60,586 nt of DNA from Halobacteriales archaeon QS_4_69_31 (GCA_003021655.1 PXRP01000024.1:1-60586), one strand, 5' to 3'; numbered from the stretch's first letter, positions 36,776-45,894 are shown. Numbers and translations are program-made. The notes: generated from the sequence alone by a model not told the origin.

Positions 36776-37190
36776 ACTGTTTTACCCCTCGACTGCGTAG
36801 TCGCGCCTGCGTGCCCCTAGTCCCCGCCCGAGCACCCACACGGGGTCGATGACCCGCGGAGAACCCGGGCACGTGACAGGGTGGTGACCGACCACCGACG
36901 CCGTGACGGCACGCGCCGCTTCGGCACCCAGAGGCCCTTCAGGCCCTAGAGGCCCTTCGGGCCTCCCGCCCGGCACGAGGGTTTCCCGGCTGACCTGGCA
37001 CGCCGCCTGGTGTGATGCCGGACGTTAGTGTTCCGGGCGCACATCTCGACGCGCCCATTCGCCCGAACGGCCACAGCAGGGCCGACAGAGCCCGGAGGGC
37101 CGACCCTGGCTGACGGGTGCGAACCGGTTCAGAAACCGACCGGGACCCCAACCGCCCCGCCGGCTACTCTCGGGGATCGGCGTCGGGCGG
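36776..37190. other. 415-base gap between convergent genes, GC-rich hairpins only
   Basis: No gene recognised. A 17-base hairpin, GAGGCCC TTC GGGCCTC, lies at 36949-36965, and its left arm is repeated at 36931-36940 (GAGGCCCTTC). As the genes on both sides end here, the hairpin may act in transcription termination or RNA 3'-end stability; there is no T run, so this is a guess. Confidence 0.4.
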
Positions 37191-37952
37191 TCAGTCGCTT
37201 TCCCCGCGGTCCATCCCGCGTTCCATTCCGGCGCTGATGAACTGCCCGAGGATCCGACCGATGTCCGAATCGGCCGTCCAGAGGGCGGTCTCCTCGGTGC
37301 CGCCGGCGTCGTCGGGGATCACCGACAGCAGGACCGTCCCCTCGTCGACGAGCAGCGTCCGCCCGGTGAACTCCGCCATTTCGCCGTCCATCGTGACCAC
37401 GCGGACCGGGTCGCCGGCGAACCGCTCGTCGAGGGCGTCGTCAGCCGTCGCGACCAGGACGTTGACGCCCTCCGCGGCCCGGTCCCGGAGCGATTCCGCC
37501 ACCGCGCCCGTCGCCTGGTCGGCGGTCGGCGAGACGTACATCACGCGCTCGTCGGCCCCCTCGACCAGTGTCGCGACGCGTTCCTGGGCGGGATGGCGCC
37601 CCCGGAGCGTCGTGACGCCCTCGTCGCCGACGTCGCTGGCCGCCCCCCGGACCGCCTCCAGGTTCTCGAACGCGCGGTCCTGCTCGCGTTCCAGGCGCTG
37701 TTCGAGCTGGCCGTGCGCGGCCTCCAGGCTCACCGGCCGGTAGCGCTTGGGCGAGGATTCGACGAGTTCGACCAGCCCCCGCTCGGCCAGGTCGTCGGCC
37801 ACGCCGTAGACCTGCGACCGCGGCACGTCGGCCGTCTCCGCCACGTCCCGGGCCGTCCCCTCGCCGCGTTGCTGGAGCGCGACGAAGACGCTCGCCTCGT
37901 AACTCGACAGCCCTAGCCGCTGGAGAGCCTCGACGGCGTCGTCGGCACTCAT
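37191..37952 (-). CDS. TrmB-family transcriptional regulator
   Basis: 253 residues. The N-terminal winged helix (LQRLGLSSYEASVFVALQQR, then ARDVAETADVPRSQVYGVAD, then LVELVESSPKRYRPVSLEAA) is the TrmB DNA-binding domain. It is followed by a coiled coil (LEQRLEREQDRAFENLEAVR) and a phospholipase-D-like TrmB effector region. It diverges from the RND exporter, a very common arrangement for a local regulator. Palindromes at the exporter promoter (38086-38107) are candidate operators. ATG 37952 is chosen from family alignment; the open frame runs on to 38000. Confidence 0.87.
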   Translation of the reverse strand: MSADDAVEALQRLGLSSYEASVFVALQQRGEGTARDVAETADVPRSQVYGVADDLAERGLVELVESSPKRYRPVSLEAAHGQLEQRLEREQDRAFENLEAVRGAASDVGDEGVTTLRGRHPAQERVATLVEGADERVMYVSPTADQATGAVAESLRDRAAEGVNVLVATADDALDERFAGDPVRVVTMDGEMAEFTGRTLLVDEGTVLLSVIPDDAGGTEETALWTADSDIGRILGQFISAGMERGMDRGESD

Positions 37953-38085
37953 CCTCGTGCCTCCGACGCTGCCCGCCGGCCACGCGGCTGGCGGCCGCAC
38001 TTCCGCGTCGTCACTCTGTCTCCCGGTTCCGTCCGGACCCTCATATGCGTTGTCGAACCTCCTGTGTCGCCCCGCGGAAACGGAT

Positions 38086-38117
38086 TACTAATTTAGTAGG
38101 ATTCTACAACATTTATA
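38086..38117 (+). promoter_or_regulatory. RND exporter promoter with adjacent palindromic operator
   Basis: TACTAATTTAGTA at 38086-38098 is a perfect 13-bp palindrome. GTAGGATTCTAC at 38096-38107 is an overlapping second inverted repeat. Next comes the TATA box TTTATA at 38112-38117, about 31 bases before ATG 38148, giving a leaderless message. Palindromes touching the promoter element region suggest the TrmB-type protein encoded next door binds here to block or aid initiation. Confidence 0.6.
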
Positions 38118-38147
38118 TCCCTCGGTCGAGAACCGCCGCTCAACGGG

Positions 38148-40784
38148 ATGACGCCGATAGAACGGTACGCGGAGTGGCTCACGGGACACGCGAGGCTGGT
38201 CATACTGGTCCTGGTGGTGGCGACGCTGGCCGTCGGGAGCGCGGCCGGCGACGTCGACTCGGGGCTGTCGATCGCCTCGTTCAGCAGCGACTCGGCGGAG
38301 GCCCAGAAGCTCGACTACGTTGAGCGCAACTTCACTACCGGGGGCGAAAACAGGACCGCGCTCCAGGTGATTTACAGGGGCGGCGACGCGCTCTCGAAGG
38401 AGTCGCTGCTCGCCGAACTCCGACTCCAGGAGGCGATCTACGAGAACGAGACTGTCTCGGCGACACTCGCCGGCGAGCGCTCGGCCGTCGGTCTCTCGAA
38501 CCTGGTCGCTATCGCCGCCATCCAGGCAGAACGGGGGGGTGGTCCGCCGGGGGACGGAGCGACGGACGGCCAAGCCCCGTCGAGTGATGGAGAGACAGAC
38601 AGCGAGTCTTCGGGTAGCGAGGCCCGGCCGTCCCTCGACGAGCAACGCACGCAACTGGAGTCGATGTCCCAGGCGGAGATAGAGGGGGTGCTCGAACGCC
38701 TGCTCGCCGGCGAGAGGCGGGCCGCCGCACCCGTCGACCCGTACGTCCTCCTGCCGACGTCGTTCGACAGGGAGTCGATGACAGACGACGCGCGGGTGAT
38801 GTTCGTCTTCCAGGAAACGCCGGGGTCGAACGCGGACTCACTCCCCGAGAATGTCGCCGCGGGACAGCTCGCCGTCCGTGACCTGGCCGACAGGGACCGC
38901 TATGATGGGCCAGGCGAGGCGTTCGTCTTCGGCGCTGGGATCGTCGACGAGAAGGCCGGACAGGCGACCGGCGACAGCTTCGCGCTTATCACGCCGTTCG
39001 CGCTCGTTTTCATCGTCGGTATACTGCTGGTCGCGTACCGCGACCTGGTCGACGTGGTTCTCGCGCTCGTCGGGGTCGTGCTCGTGCTCGTGTGGATGGC
39101 CGGGGTTATGGGGTGGGTCGGCATCGGCGTCACCCAGATCCTGATCGCCGTCCCGTTCCTGCTCGTCGGTCTCTCTATCGACTACGCGCTCCACGTGGTG
39201 ATGCGCTACCGCGAGGCGAGGGCCGACGACCCGGCGCTCTCGCCCCGTAGCGGCATGGCCCGCGGGCTGGTCGGGACGACCGTCGCGCTGGCAGCGACGA
39301 CGTTCACGACCGCCGTGGGCTTTCTGGCCAACATCACGAGCCCGATCCAGTCGATCCAGTCGTTCGGCGCCGTCGCGGCCGCGGGGATCGTCTCGGCATT
39401 TCTGGTCTTCGCGGTGCTCCTGCCCGCGGTCAAACTCGAAGTGGACGGCCTGCTCGAACGGGCCGGGCTGGACCGGCGCAAGCGAGCCTTCGGCCGCTCG
39501 GGTGCGGCCGCGCGGGCCCTGGGCGTCGGAGCCTCGTTCGCGAAACGTGCGCCGGCCGTGGTCGTGGTGGTCGGTCTCGTCCTCGCAGCGGGTGGCGGCT
39601 ACGCCGCGACCGACATCGAGACGTCGATCGACCAGGTCGACTTCCTCCCCCGTGACTCGCCGGAGTGGATGGAGTCGCTCCCCGGCCCGTTCGCGCCCGG
39701 CGACTACCACGTCCGCGAGCACGCGGTCTACGTCAACGACAACTTCCTTCAGTCGCGGGACCGCGCGCAGGTACAGATACTCGTGGAGGGGTCTGTGACA
39801 GACCCGTCGACGCTGGACCGGCTACGGGCCGGCGAACGCGCGGTGGCAAACAGCTCGACGGCGGTCACGCTGGCCGACGGCCGGCCCCGCGTGACGAGTG
39901 TCCTGTCCGTCATCGAGGAGACCGCCGCCGACAACGAGAGCTTCGCGGCCCTCGTCCGCGGGGCCGACACCGATGGTGACGGCGTCCCCGACCGGAACCT
40001 CCAGGAGGTCTACGACGGCCTCTACGCGGCCGCGCCCGAGGACGCCCGGAGCGTCCTCTACCGTGCCGACGGCGAGTACCGGGCGTTGCGCGTCCAGGTA
40101 GCGGTCCGGGGCGGCGCCGACAGCGCGACCGTCACCGCACAGATGCGCGACGTCGCCGGGGTCATCGAGGGCGACGGCGAGACAGAGAGCGCCCGCCGGG
40201 CGACGGCGACCGGCCAGCCCGTCATCCAGGAGGTCGTCCAGCAGGGGCTGTTGCGGACGCTCGTCCAGGGGTTCCTGCTGACGCTGGGCGTCATCCTCGC
40301 GTTCCTCGTCGTCATCTTCAAGCGCCGCTACGACGCGCCGGCGCTCGGGGTCGTCACGACGGTCCCGGTCGTGTTCGCGCTCGCGTGGATACTCGGCGCG
40401 ATGTACCTGTTCGACGTCGCCTTCAACACCGAGACGGCGATCATTACCTCTATCGCCATCGGGCTCGGCGTCGACTACGCCATCCACGTCAGCGAGCGGT
40501 TCCTCGACGAGTTCCGCGAGTCCGGCGACGCCGAGGCCGCCCTGGACCGGACCATCGTGGGGACCGGCGGCGCGTTGTTCGCCAGCGCGCTCACCACTGC
40601 CTCGGGCTTTGGCGTCCTCGTGCTGGCGCTGGTCCCCTCGCTCCGACGGTTCGGCCTGGTCACCGGAACGACCATCGTTTTCGCGTTCCTGGCGAGCGTG
40701 CTCGTCCTCCCGAGCCTGCTGCGCCTGTGGGTCGGCTGGTCCGACGCGGCCGTCGCCGCGCCGGCCCCCGCCAAGGCGGACTAG
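38148..40784 (+). CDS. RND-superfamily (MMPL-type) exporter
   Basis: 878 residues with two repeats, each a large extracellular loop followed by five to six membrane helices. The first helix is residues 17-35. Helical blocks lie around residues 280-430 and 700-870. Hallmarks are LIAVPFLLVGLSIDYALHVV and IITSIAIGLGVDYAIHVSER, the GxSxDYxxH motifs whose Asp carries protons in MMPL/RND pumps. The extracellular loops are acidic, and the first has a Gly/Ser/Asp-rich insertion at about 125-160. It probably exports lipids or hydrophobic compounds. It is controlled by its own promoter next to a divergent TrmB-type gene. Confidence 0.88.
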   Translation: MTPIERYAEWLTGHARLVILVLVVATLAVGSAAGDVDSGLSIASFSSDSAEAQKLDYVERNFTTGGENRTALQVIYRGGDALSKESLLAELRLQEAIYENETVSATLAGERSAVGLSNLVAIAAIQAERGGGPPGDGATDGQAPSSDGETDSESSGSEARPSLDEQRTQLESMSQAEIEGVLERLLAGERRAAAPVDPYVLLPTSFDRESMTDDARVMFVFQETPGSNADSLPENVAAGQLAVRDLADRDRYDGPGEAFVFGAGIVDEKAGQATGDSFALITPFALVFIVGILLVAYRDLVDVVLALVGVVLVLVWMAGVMGWVGIGVTQILIAVPFLLVGLSIDYALHVVMRYREARADDPALSPRSGMARGLVGTTVALAATTFTTAVGFLANITSPIQSIQSFGAVAAAGIVSAFLVFAVLLPAVKLEVDGLLERAGLDRRKRAFGRSGAAARALGVGASFAKRAPAVVVVVGLVLAAGGGYAATDIETSIDQVDFLPRDSPEWMESLPGPFAPGDYHVREHAVYVNDNFLQSRDRAQVQILVEGSVTDPSTLDRLRAGERAVANSSTAVTLADGRPRVTSVLSVIEETAADNESFAALVRGADTDGDGVPDRNLQEVYDGLYAAAPEDARSVLYRADGEYRALRVQVAVRGGADSATVTAQMRDVAGVIEGDGETESARRATATGQPVIQEVVQQGLLRTLVQGFLLTLGVILAFLVVIFKRRYDAPALGVVTTVPVVFALAWILGAMYLFDVAFNTETAIITSIAIGLGVDYAIHVSERFLDEFRESGDAEAALDRTIVGTGGALFASALTTASGFGVLVLALVPSLRRFGLVTGTTIVFAFLASVLVLPSLLRLWVGWSDAAVAAPAPAKAD

Positions 40785-40908
40785 CTTCCCGCTCCCGGGG
40801 ACGCTCTCTCTCCCGCAGACGAGGACTCTCGACACTCCGAAGGTCTGGATACGGTCCCACAGCGCGCTACCTGATGGCACGTTATACGCACCGGGCAATA
40901 GGAGAGTG

Positions 40909-41095
40909 TCAGCTACCCACGAGTAAACTCGTGGGCTTGTCGGTGGACTCCCGCACTTCGCGCTCCCACACGAAAGCCCCACGCTCCTTCCTTTCTAAGA
41001 AGGGGCCCCTGATGGACGTGTGTTACCGTTCTTCCCGAACTCAAATCAAACTTACGCGCTTCCTCCCACCGCTAAAGCGGGTGGGCTTCCGCGCT
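40909..41095 (+). repeat. IS200/IS605-like palindromic element, no transposase gene
   Basis: Two hairpins frame about 170 bases. The first, at 40916-40935, is a perfect 9-bp stem (CCCACGAGT/ACTCGTGGG) with loop AA. The second, at 41064-41085, pairs CCCACCGC with GCGGGTGGG (one bulge) inside GCGCTTCC...GGGCTTCCGCGCT. Such hairpins are typical of the ends and the 3' guide-RNA region of haloarchaeal TnpB elements. A matching pair is present at 60409-60572. There is no tnpA or tnpB here, so it is a solo remnant or a PATE-like non-autonomous element. The rest of the 497-base gap 40785-41281 holds no gene. Confidence 0.5.
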
Positions 41096-41281
41096 GTGAC
41101 AACTGTGACAACTGCGGGACAGAGCTCTCCCCGTCTGGCGTCACCGCGAGTACGGGGCGAGCGGACTCACTGGCCGATATCGTGGGTCTGTGTCGGCTAT
41201 CACCCGGGCCTGTCCCCGGTCCGGCGGGTGTCAGGGACGAAAGAGACCGTTGCGGACGGAACGGAGGCCGAGCAGACGGGG

Positions 41282-43393
41282 TCACTCGACGACGGAGACT
41301 GACCCTTCGGCGTCGCCGATGGCCGTCGATTCCCAGTCGTCGCCGAGGCCGGAGACGCTGTCGATGACGGACGTGTTCTCGGTGTCGTCGATGTGGCTGT
41401 AGACGAACAGGCCGATGTAGACCTCCTCGCCGAGTTCGATCTCCTGTGAGCCGGTTTCGGTCCAGTTCTCGCCGTCGTTGGAGGCGTAGCCGGTGACGGT
41501 CGACCCCTGGCGTTCGATGCGCGCCCAGGCCGGCGGTTCGACCTCCCGGATGGGGTTGTTCCCGTCGGTCTCCTGGCCGTAGTCGTTGGCCCAGAGGAAC
41601 TGCTGGCCGTTGCGCGGCGTCTGGCCGGTGGCGGCGTGTGGCGAGTCTTCCTCGAGGGCGTCCCGCACCATCACGCCGGCTTTCGCCCAGCCGTCTGTGT
41701 TCTCGACGCTGGCGACGCGGGCTTTCATCGAGCCGTCGCCCGAGAGCGTGGTGTAGACGTAGAAGAAGTCGTTCGTGTCGCCGTAGACGTCGGTCCCGCT
41801 GCCGGTGATCTGGTACAGCGGCAGCGCGGACTCCTCGGCGACCGTCAGCGATGCACTCGCGGTGGCGGTCGCCCCGTCGTCGTCGGTCACCATCAGCTCG
41901 ACGTCGTACTGGCCGAACTGCTCGAAGGTGGCCGAGACCTGCTCGCCCTGTGCGCTGCGGTCCGCCCCGAGCAGCCAGTCGTAGAAGGCCACCTTGCCGT
42001 CGGGGTCCGAGGAGTCGCTCCCGTCGAAGGTGACCTCCTCGCCGGGCAGCGCCGAGGGCGTACTCATCTCGATACCCGCGGTCGGGTCCTCGTTGCGCTG
42101 GCCCGCCGGGATCGGTTTCTCGGCAACTGTCCCGTCGTAGGTCTGTATCGTCCGGACCGTGCTCTCGCGGTCCATCGAGACGTCGTACCGCCCGAGGTCC
42201 TCGCTCGCGGGCGTCAGCCCCCTCACCAGCACCGCGTTGGCGTCGTGTTCGTTACAGGCGTCGAACCACCGGCGGAACGCGCGGTCACGCGCCCGGAGGT
42301 CCTCACCGTTGTCGCCCAGGCGGCTGACCGACATCCCGAACTCAGCGAGGTAGGCCGGCTTCCCCAGCAGCGATTCGGCCTCCCGGAGGTGTTTCCTGAT
42401 CCACTCTCGCGCCTCGGCCGGCGTCAGCGAGTGGGTCGACGGGTACAGCTGGAAGGAGGCGACGTCGACGACGTCCGGGGCGTTGTTGCGGACGTAGGAC
42501 TCGCCGGGCCGGCCGTTCCACAGCGGCTCCGACCAGTCGTAGGGTGATTTCTCCAGGCGCGACCCCTCGATGGCCTCGCGGCCCTCCATCCCCGTCGCGA
42601 CCAGGTGGGCGTCGTCGATGCTGTTGACGAACTCGGCGGTCGACTCGATCCACGTCTGGAGCCGACCGACGTTGTCCTCGTCGCCGGGGAGGACCGCCCT
42701 GTCCGCGAGCTCCCAGACGGCGATCGTCGGGTCCTCGCGGTACTCCAGGCCCGTCACCGTGTTCTCCCTGGTCAGGAGCGTCTCGACGAACTCCCGGTAG
42801 CGTTCGTTGGCGTCGCCGCTCCCGTAGAAGCCGGTCTCGTCGGTCCCGGCCCACTCGGCGTACTGTGGGATGCCGCCGAAGTCGTTCTCGTAGCTGGTCA
42901 GCGGACAGACCAGGCGGACGCCGTGCTGACCGGCACTCGCGACCACCCTGTCGAGGTACTCGAAGGCCGTCTCGTTGAACTCGCCGGGCGCGGGCTGGAG
43001 CCGTTGGTCGGCCCCCGCCCCGAACGCGCCGGTCCGGACGAGGTCGACCCCCATCTCGGAGACGGCCGCGAAGAAGGCGTCGACGTCCGCCGGACCGGTG
43101 TCGGGCTGTGCGAGGCCGAGGTTGCTCGTCCCGGTGTAGTAGGCGGGTTCGCCGTCGACGACGAACTCCGTGCCGTCGGTCTCGACGAACGCGTCGAAGA
43201 CCGATTCGGGCGCGGGCGTCGCCGTCTCGGTCGCGGTCGCCGTCCCGCCGGGCGTGTCGGCGTCGGTCGACCCCGTCGTGGGGACCATCGTCTCGTCGTC
43301 GCCCGAGTCGGCCGGACAGCCCGCCAGCGCCCCCGACGCGATGACTGTACTCGCAAGGAAGGACCGTCGCGTGATGATGTCGTCGTCGCTCAT
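41282..43393 (-). CDS. GH5-like lipoprotein with PKD and C-terminal beta-sandwich domains; acid/base Glu missing
   Basis: 703 residues. A Tat signal (TRRSFLAS) and lipobox (LAGC, Cys26) are followed by a Thr/Pro/Ala linker. Residues 65-425 resemble a GH5 endo-mannanase-type barrel: the strand PTIAVWELADRA corresponds to the usual WELANEP, and KPAYLAEFGMS carries the nucleophile Glu351. Residues 440-518 are a PKD domain (VTFDGSDSSDPDG). Residues 525-700 are a beta sandwich, like DUF1349/concanavalin folds. At the acid/base site the expected Asn-Glu is Asp231-Arg232, so normal retaining hydrolysis looks impossible. It may bind polysaccharide at the cell surface. It follows the gene at 43396 after two bases. 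Confidence 0.8.
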   Translation of the reverse strand: MSDDDIITRRSFLASTVIASGALAGCPADSGDDETMVPTTGSTDADTPGGTATATETATPAPESVFDAFVETDGTEFVVDGEPAYYTGTSNLGLAQPDTGPADVDAFFAAVSEMGVDLVRTGAFGAGADQRLQPAPGEFNETAFEYLDRVVASAGQHGVRLVCPLTSYENDFGGIPQYAEWAGTDETGFYGSGDANERYREFVETLLTRENTVTGLEYREDPTIAVWELADRAVLPGDEDNVGRLQTWIESTAEFVNSIDDAHLVATGMEGREAIEGSRLEKSPYDWSEPLWNGRPGESYVRNNAPDVVDVASFQLYPSTHSLTPAEAREWIRKHLREAESLLGKPAYLAEFGMSVSRLGDNGEDLRARDRAFRRWFDACNEHDANAVLVRGLTPASEDLGRYDVSMDRESTVRTIQTYDGTVAEKPIPAGQRNEDPTAGIEMSTPSALPGEEVTFDGSDSSDPDGKVAFYDWLLGADRSAQGEQVSATFEQFGQYDVELMVTDDDGATATASASLTVAEESALPLYQITGSGTDVYGDTNDFFYVYTTLSGDGSMKARVASVENTDGWAKAGVMVRDALEEDSPHAATGQTPRNGQQFLWANDYGQETDGNNPIREVEPPAWARIERQGSTVTGYASNDGENWTETGSQEIELGEEVYIGLFVYSHIDDTENTSVIDSVSGLGDDWESTAIGDAEGSVSVVE

Positions 43394-43395
43394 GG

Positions 43396-44547
43396 TCAGT
43401 TGTCCCAGTTCTCCCAGTCGGTGATCGCTTCGTACGGGCCGCCGGCCACCTTCCGCATCGGCCAGGTGTCGTAGAGCCCCGTCGGCCCCCGCTGGAGCGT
43501 CCGCTCGTCGGTCGTTGTGTCGATGTACTGGACCGTGAACCGCAACGGGTCGGTGAACACGTGGATGTCGAAATAGCCCGGGTGCGTGCCGGTGTGGGGC
43601 GAGCCGCCGTTCAGCGCCAGTGCGACCGACGGGAACTCAGGGTGGTCCGTGTAGTCGAAGTCGGGCTCGTCGTTCCACTTCAGGTACTCCCGCGAGGTCC
43701 TGTCGTAGTAGGCGACCTCGTGCTGGTTCCCCGAGAGAACGAAGTCGGCCGTGCCGACGACCTCCCGCTGGCGTTCCAGCGATAGCTGGTCGACGAAGTT
43801 CCCGCTCCAGGACTGCGCTGTGGTGATGACGACGTCGTCGTCACCCTTGTCGATGTCCGACACCGTCTCGGCGATGAACCGCTTTGTCTGCTCGGGAAAG
43901 CCCGTCGGCGAGACGTCGCCGAACGCCGCGTGGTGACCCAACACGAGGTGGAAGGTGACACCGCCACGCTCGACCTGGGCGTAGTAGTCGGGGGCGTGGC
44001 CCGCGAGTTTGTCCTCCTCGGGATAGTCCCCTTCCAGTCCGTCCCACCACTCCCAGTCGACGTCGATCCCCGACAGCCACTCGTCGTACCAGTCGTAGCG
44101 CTCGTCGGCGAACTCGACGTTGTCCCTGTCGTAGAGGCCCGCGTCCTCGAGGAACGGCCAGGAGGCACCCCAGTTGTCCTGGCCGGCTTCCGCGTCCGGC
44201 CCGGTGTAGTACTGCACGTCGTGGTCGGCGGTGTTGACGTAGAAGTCCTCGCGCCAGAAGTCCGGGCTCCGGTCCGGGTCCGCGATGTACTCGTTGAACT
44301 GGTCGGTGTAGCCGTCCCGCGGGGCCGTGAGGTGGTCCCCCGAGGTGACGGCGAACTCGCTGCCGCTCTCGAGTATCCAGTCTTCGACCCGCTTTACCAT
44401 CGGGTTGCTCTCGACGGGCTTGAGCCCCCAGATGTCCGTGAAGTACGTGAAATGGAAGTCGGCCTCGCTGTCGAGCTGGTCGATGCTGGAGACGCCCGGC
44501 GCCGACCCGGACGACTCCGCTGTCGATACCCCTGCATCTTGTTCCAT
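43396..44547 (-). CDS. Degenerate metallophosphoesterase-like protein
   Basis: 383 residues from ATG 44547. The order of motifs recalls calcineurin-like phosphoesterases: HFTYFTDIWGLKPVESNP (usual D-x-H), FAVTSGDHLTAP (usual GD), YVNTADHDVQYY (usual GNHD), FHLVLGHHAAFGD and VLSGNQHEVAYY (usual GHxH). Several metal ligands differ from the consensus, so activity is uncertain. There is no signal peptide, unlike its operon partner. A TATA box on minus (GTTTATAG, 44571-44578) lies about 27 bases before the ATG. I infer a joint role with the GH5-like lipoprotein, perhaps in surface polymer handling, from the two-base spacing only. Confidence 0.65.
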   Translation of the reverse strand: MEQDAGVSTAESSGSAPGVSSIDQLDSEADFHFTYFTDIWGLKPVESNPMVKRVEDWILESGSEFAVTSGDHLTAPRDGYTDQFNEYIADPDRSPDFWREDFYVNTADHDVQYYTGPDAEAGQDNWGASWPFLEDAGLYDRDNVEFADERYDWYDEWLSGIDVDWEWWDGLEGDYPEEDKLAGHAPDYYAQVERGGVTFHLVLGHHAAFGDVSPTGFPEQTKRFIAETVSDIDKGDDDVVITTAQSWSGNFVDQLSLERQREVVGTADFVLSGNQHEVAYYDRTSREYLKWNDEPDFDYTDHPEFPSVALALNGGSPHTGTHPGYFDIHVFTDPLRFTVQYIDTTTDERTLQRGPTGLYDTWPMRKVAGGPYEAITDWENWDN

Positions 44548-44877
44548 GCCTGTGACGACTCCTTTCGACCCTATAAACTCGTCGTTATTTCTGACATTCA
44601 GCTTCGTTGAAACGGGGGACGGCGTCGGGGTGGGTAGTTCCTCGGCCGGAATTCCAGCCACTGAGCGGCCGAGGTCTGAAACGGGCGTTCGTCAGAGTGG
44701 AACACCACTCCCGCAACGTTCGAAACGAGAGCCGTCGGCCCCACGGCTCACGTTCCGTTCGGACGTCGGGTTGTAGGTAGTGAGGGATTTCGTCTGCGGG
44801 AACCCCTCTCGTTCGGTTTCTGCCGGGAGTAGGAACATATAGAGCGCGGCGGAACAGCCGTCAATCAGGTGGGGTGA
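44548..44877. promoter_or_regulatory. 330-base divergent promoter gap
   Basis: No gene seen. On minus, GTTTATAG at 44571-44578 serves the phosphoesterase-like gene. On plus, ACATATAG at 44835-44842 lies about 37 bases before the J-domain gene. The middle is rich in scattered GAAAC/GTTTC words without a clear repeat. Confidence 0.5.
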
Positions 44878-45801
44878 ATGCCAGAGACGTTCTACAGCGC
44901 CCTTGGGGCGGGGCCGGAGGCGTCAGCCCCGGCCATCAGGGAGGCTTACCGCGAGCGGGTCCGGGAGGTTCACCCGGACGTCAACGGCGCGCCCGACGCC
45001 GACGAGCAGTTCAAGCGCCTGACCGCCGCCAAGGAGACGCTGGTAGACGAGAAGGAGCGCGCCCGCTACGACCGACTCGGGCACACCTCCTACGTCAGGC
45101 ACCACGTCGACTGTTCGGCATGGGACGGCCACGTCCGCTCGGGATCCGCTTCCGGCGGGACGGAACCAGCCCGGATAACGAAAAGTCGCTCCGGCAGGGA
45201 CGGTCCCGGAGCGAGCCACGGGGACCGGTCGCTCGGCGGGACGGCCCGGACCGATAGCACGACCACGGACGACCGGCGGACTCGGGCCGAGACCGACCGC
45301 GGGGGGCCACGCTCGCACTCCGCCGGGAGCACCACCGGCGGCCGGTCCCGGGCCGGGACCCGTCGCAGGTCGACCGCGGGACGGGATTCTCGGTCCGACA
45401 CCCCCCCGGAGTCCGACCACTCTCGTGAGTCCGACTCCTCGGACCAGCCGTCTGGCTTGGCGGGTCCGTCGGCGTCCGACCAGTCCGGGTCCTGGGCAGA
45501 CAGGGATGCGTGGTCCGTGTCGGGCTTCGAGGCCGCTGGCTCCGCCAGGGGCTCGTCCGCTACTGGCCGGCCCGTGTCGCCGCTGAGCCGACTGTTCAGG
45601 GCCGCCAGGGCGCTTGGCCCCTGGTTGCTGGTCCACCTGGTCTTTCTGGCGACGGCGGTCGGTACCTGCTGGTACGTCTACGCGGTCGTCCTGGAGGCGG
45701 TCGCCGTCTCGGTGCCGGTCCTCGTCGCGCTCATCGGAATCGCGGGGTTCGCACTCATGGTCTCGACGCTGGACGTGGCCATGCGGCTCAGCAGATACTA
45801 G
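44878..45801 (+). CDS. J-domain protein with C-terminal membrane hairpin
   Basis: 307 residues. Residues 1-65 are a J domain: FYSALGAGPEASAPAIREAY, the HPD motif in REVHPDVNG, then DEKERARYDRLGH. Residues 80-240 are a disordered Ser/Arg/Gly/Asp-rich stretch without the G/F or zinc-finger parts of true DnaJ. Residues 245-300 hold two membrane helices (LLVHLVFLATAVGTCWYVYA and SVPVLVALIGIAGFALMVS). It is probably a membrane-tethered co-chaperone that calls DnaK to the membrane. J-domain membrane proteins of this type are common in haloarchaea. Confidence 0.85.
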   Translation: MPETFYSALGAGPEASAPAIREAYRERVREVHPDVNGAPDADEQFKRLTAAKETLVDEKERARYDRLGHTSYVRHHVDCSAWDGHVRSGSASGGTEPARITKSRSGRDGPGASHGDRSLGGTARTDSTTTDDRRTRAETDRGGPRSHSAGSTTGGRSRAGTRRRSTAGRDSRSDTPPESDHSRESDSSDQPSGLAGPSASDQSGSWADRDAWSVSGFEAAGSARGSSATGRPVSPLSRLFRAARALGPWLLVHLVFLATAVGTCWYVYAVVLEAVAVSVPVLVALIGIAGFALMVSTLDVAMRLSRY

Positions 45802-45894
45802 GTCAACGAACCGTTTCATCCTGTCCGACCGTCCATCAAACAGCTCTTTAAGTTTCGAGAAGGGTCTTTACGTCCGGCCAAGAACGTGTAGTCA

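Noticed and set aside
36782..36976. 64-codon minus-strand open frame
   Set aside because: Low-complexity Gly/Pro/Arg peptide over a hairpin region; no start signal and no similarity I can recognise.
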